From UBA1447 sp964568955 (GTDB lineage Bacteria; Bacillota; Clostridia; Oscillospirales; Acutalibacteraceae), in contig CAZMSM010000001.1 of assembly GCA_964568955.1 (NCBI GenBank), positions 100,582-164,581 on the forward strand: 64,000 nt of DNA, written 5' to 3'. Below the pieces are notes generated by a model. It searched no databases. It worked only from the letters and a program-made list of their open reading frames with translations, and was not told the origin of the DNA. Each line of letters starts with the position of its first letter. Position 1 is the first letter of the stretch. Positions 63,956-64,000 of this stretch are shown in pieces. Position numbers and translations under genes: made by a program.

Positions 63956-64000
63956 TAAGTTGTTCATAATATGTTTACATTATTAAACTTGTCAATCTTT

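Noticed and set aside
1..64000. CRISPR array, insertion sequence, prophage or tRNA cluster
   Set aside because: No regularly spaced repeats, transposase or integrase-like genes, or tRNA-like cloverleaf sequences were seen; the intergenic gaps are all short.

Overview
The window is a gene-dense, moderately A+T-rich stretch of bacterial chromosome. It reads as a spore-forming Clostridia-type member of the Bacillota. The evidence is a T-box leader before alaS, an RNase M5, RemA, CdaA/CdaR, GerW with its DUF2953 partner, ScpAB, a PASTA-domain PrkC with PrpC, and many TTG start codons behind strong GGAGG-type ribosome sites. The block yicC-remA-gmk-rpoZ-priA-def-fmt-rsmB-rlmN-prpC-prkC-rsgA follows the Bacillus subtilis ylo gene order, but coaBC is missing and a zinc metallopeptidase gene is inserted. 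No tRNA, rRNA, CRISPR array, insertion sequence or prophage was seen. The genus cannot be fixed from this sequence alone.

Layout. 1-801: the 3' part of a U32 peptidase-family gene. 814-8706: consensus promoter, T-box, alaS, a HIT protein, comEC, holA, rnmV and ispF. 8741-12984: c-di-AMP synthesis (cdaA, cdaR), a DUF1385 protein and prmC. 12991-16949: M50 protease, scpAB, DUF2953, gerW and rluB. 17004-29900: the ylo-like block. 29920-29957: a strong hairpin shared with the convergent acn-icd operon (29963-33087, minus strand). 33192-38876: ftsK/spoIIIE, a YgiQ-type radical SAM gene, a secreted-type metallo-beta-lactamase protein with an apparent ATA start, and DUF3006. 38933-42722: a YdjC deacetylase, a fused MsrA-MsrB and two zinc-ribbon proteins. 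42844-48622: an oligopeptide ABC importer (BCDFA). 48745-52724: a heterodimeric ABC exporter and an ArsC-like protein. 52793-56997: nadA, a thioesterase and a YfhO-type membrane protein. 57068-58839: an ABC-2 transporter. 58877-63955: purE-M-N-H-D.

Functional themes. Most of the window is housekeeping: translation (alaS, def, fmt, rlmN, rsmB, prmC, rluB, rsgA), replication and segregation (holA, priA, scpAB, ftsK), wall and second-messenger signalling (cdaAR, prkC/prpC), and purine and NAD synthesis. I found no clearly new multi-gene system. The points most worth checking are: (1) an apparent AUA start on the lipid- or membrane-anchored metallo-beta-lactamase protein; (2) the contrast between that protein's intact metal motif and the degenerate metallo-beta-lactamase domain of ComEC; (3) the AIM24/zinc-ribbon pair separated by a long inverted repeat; (4) the non-PASTA segment inside PrkC; and (5) the high use of TTG starts.
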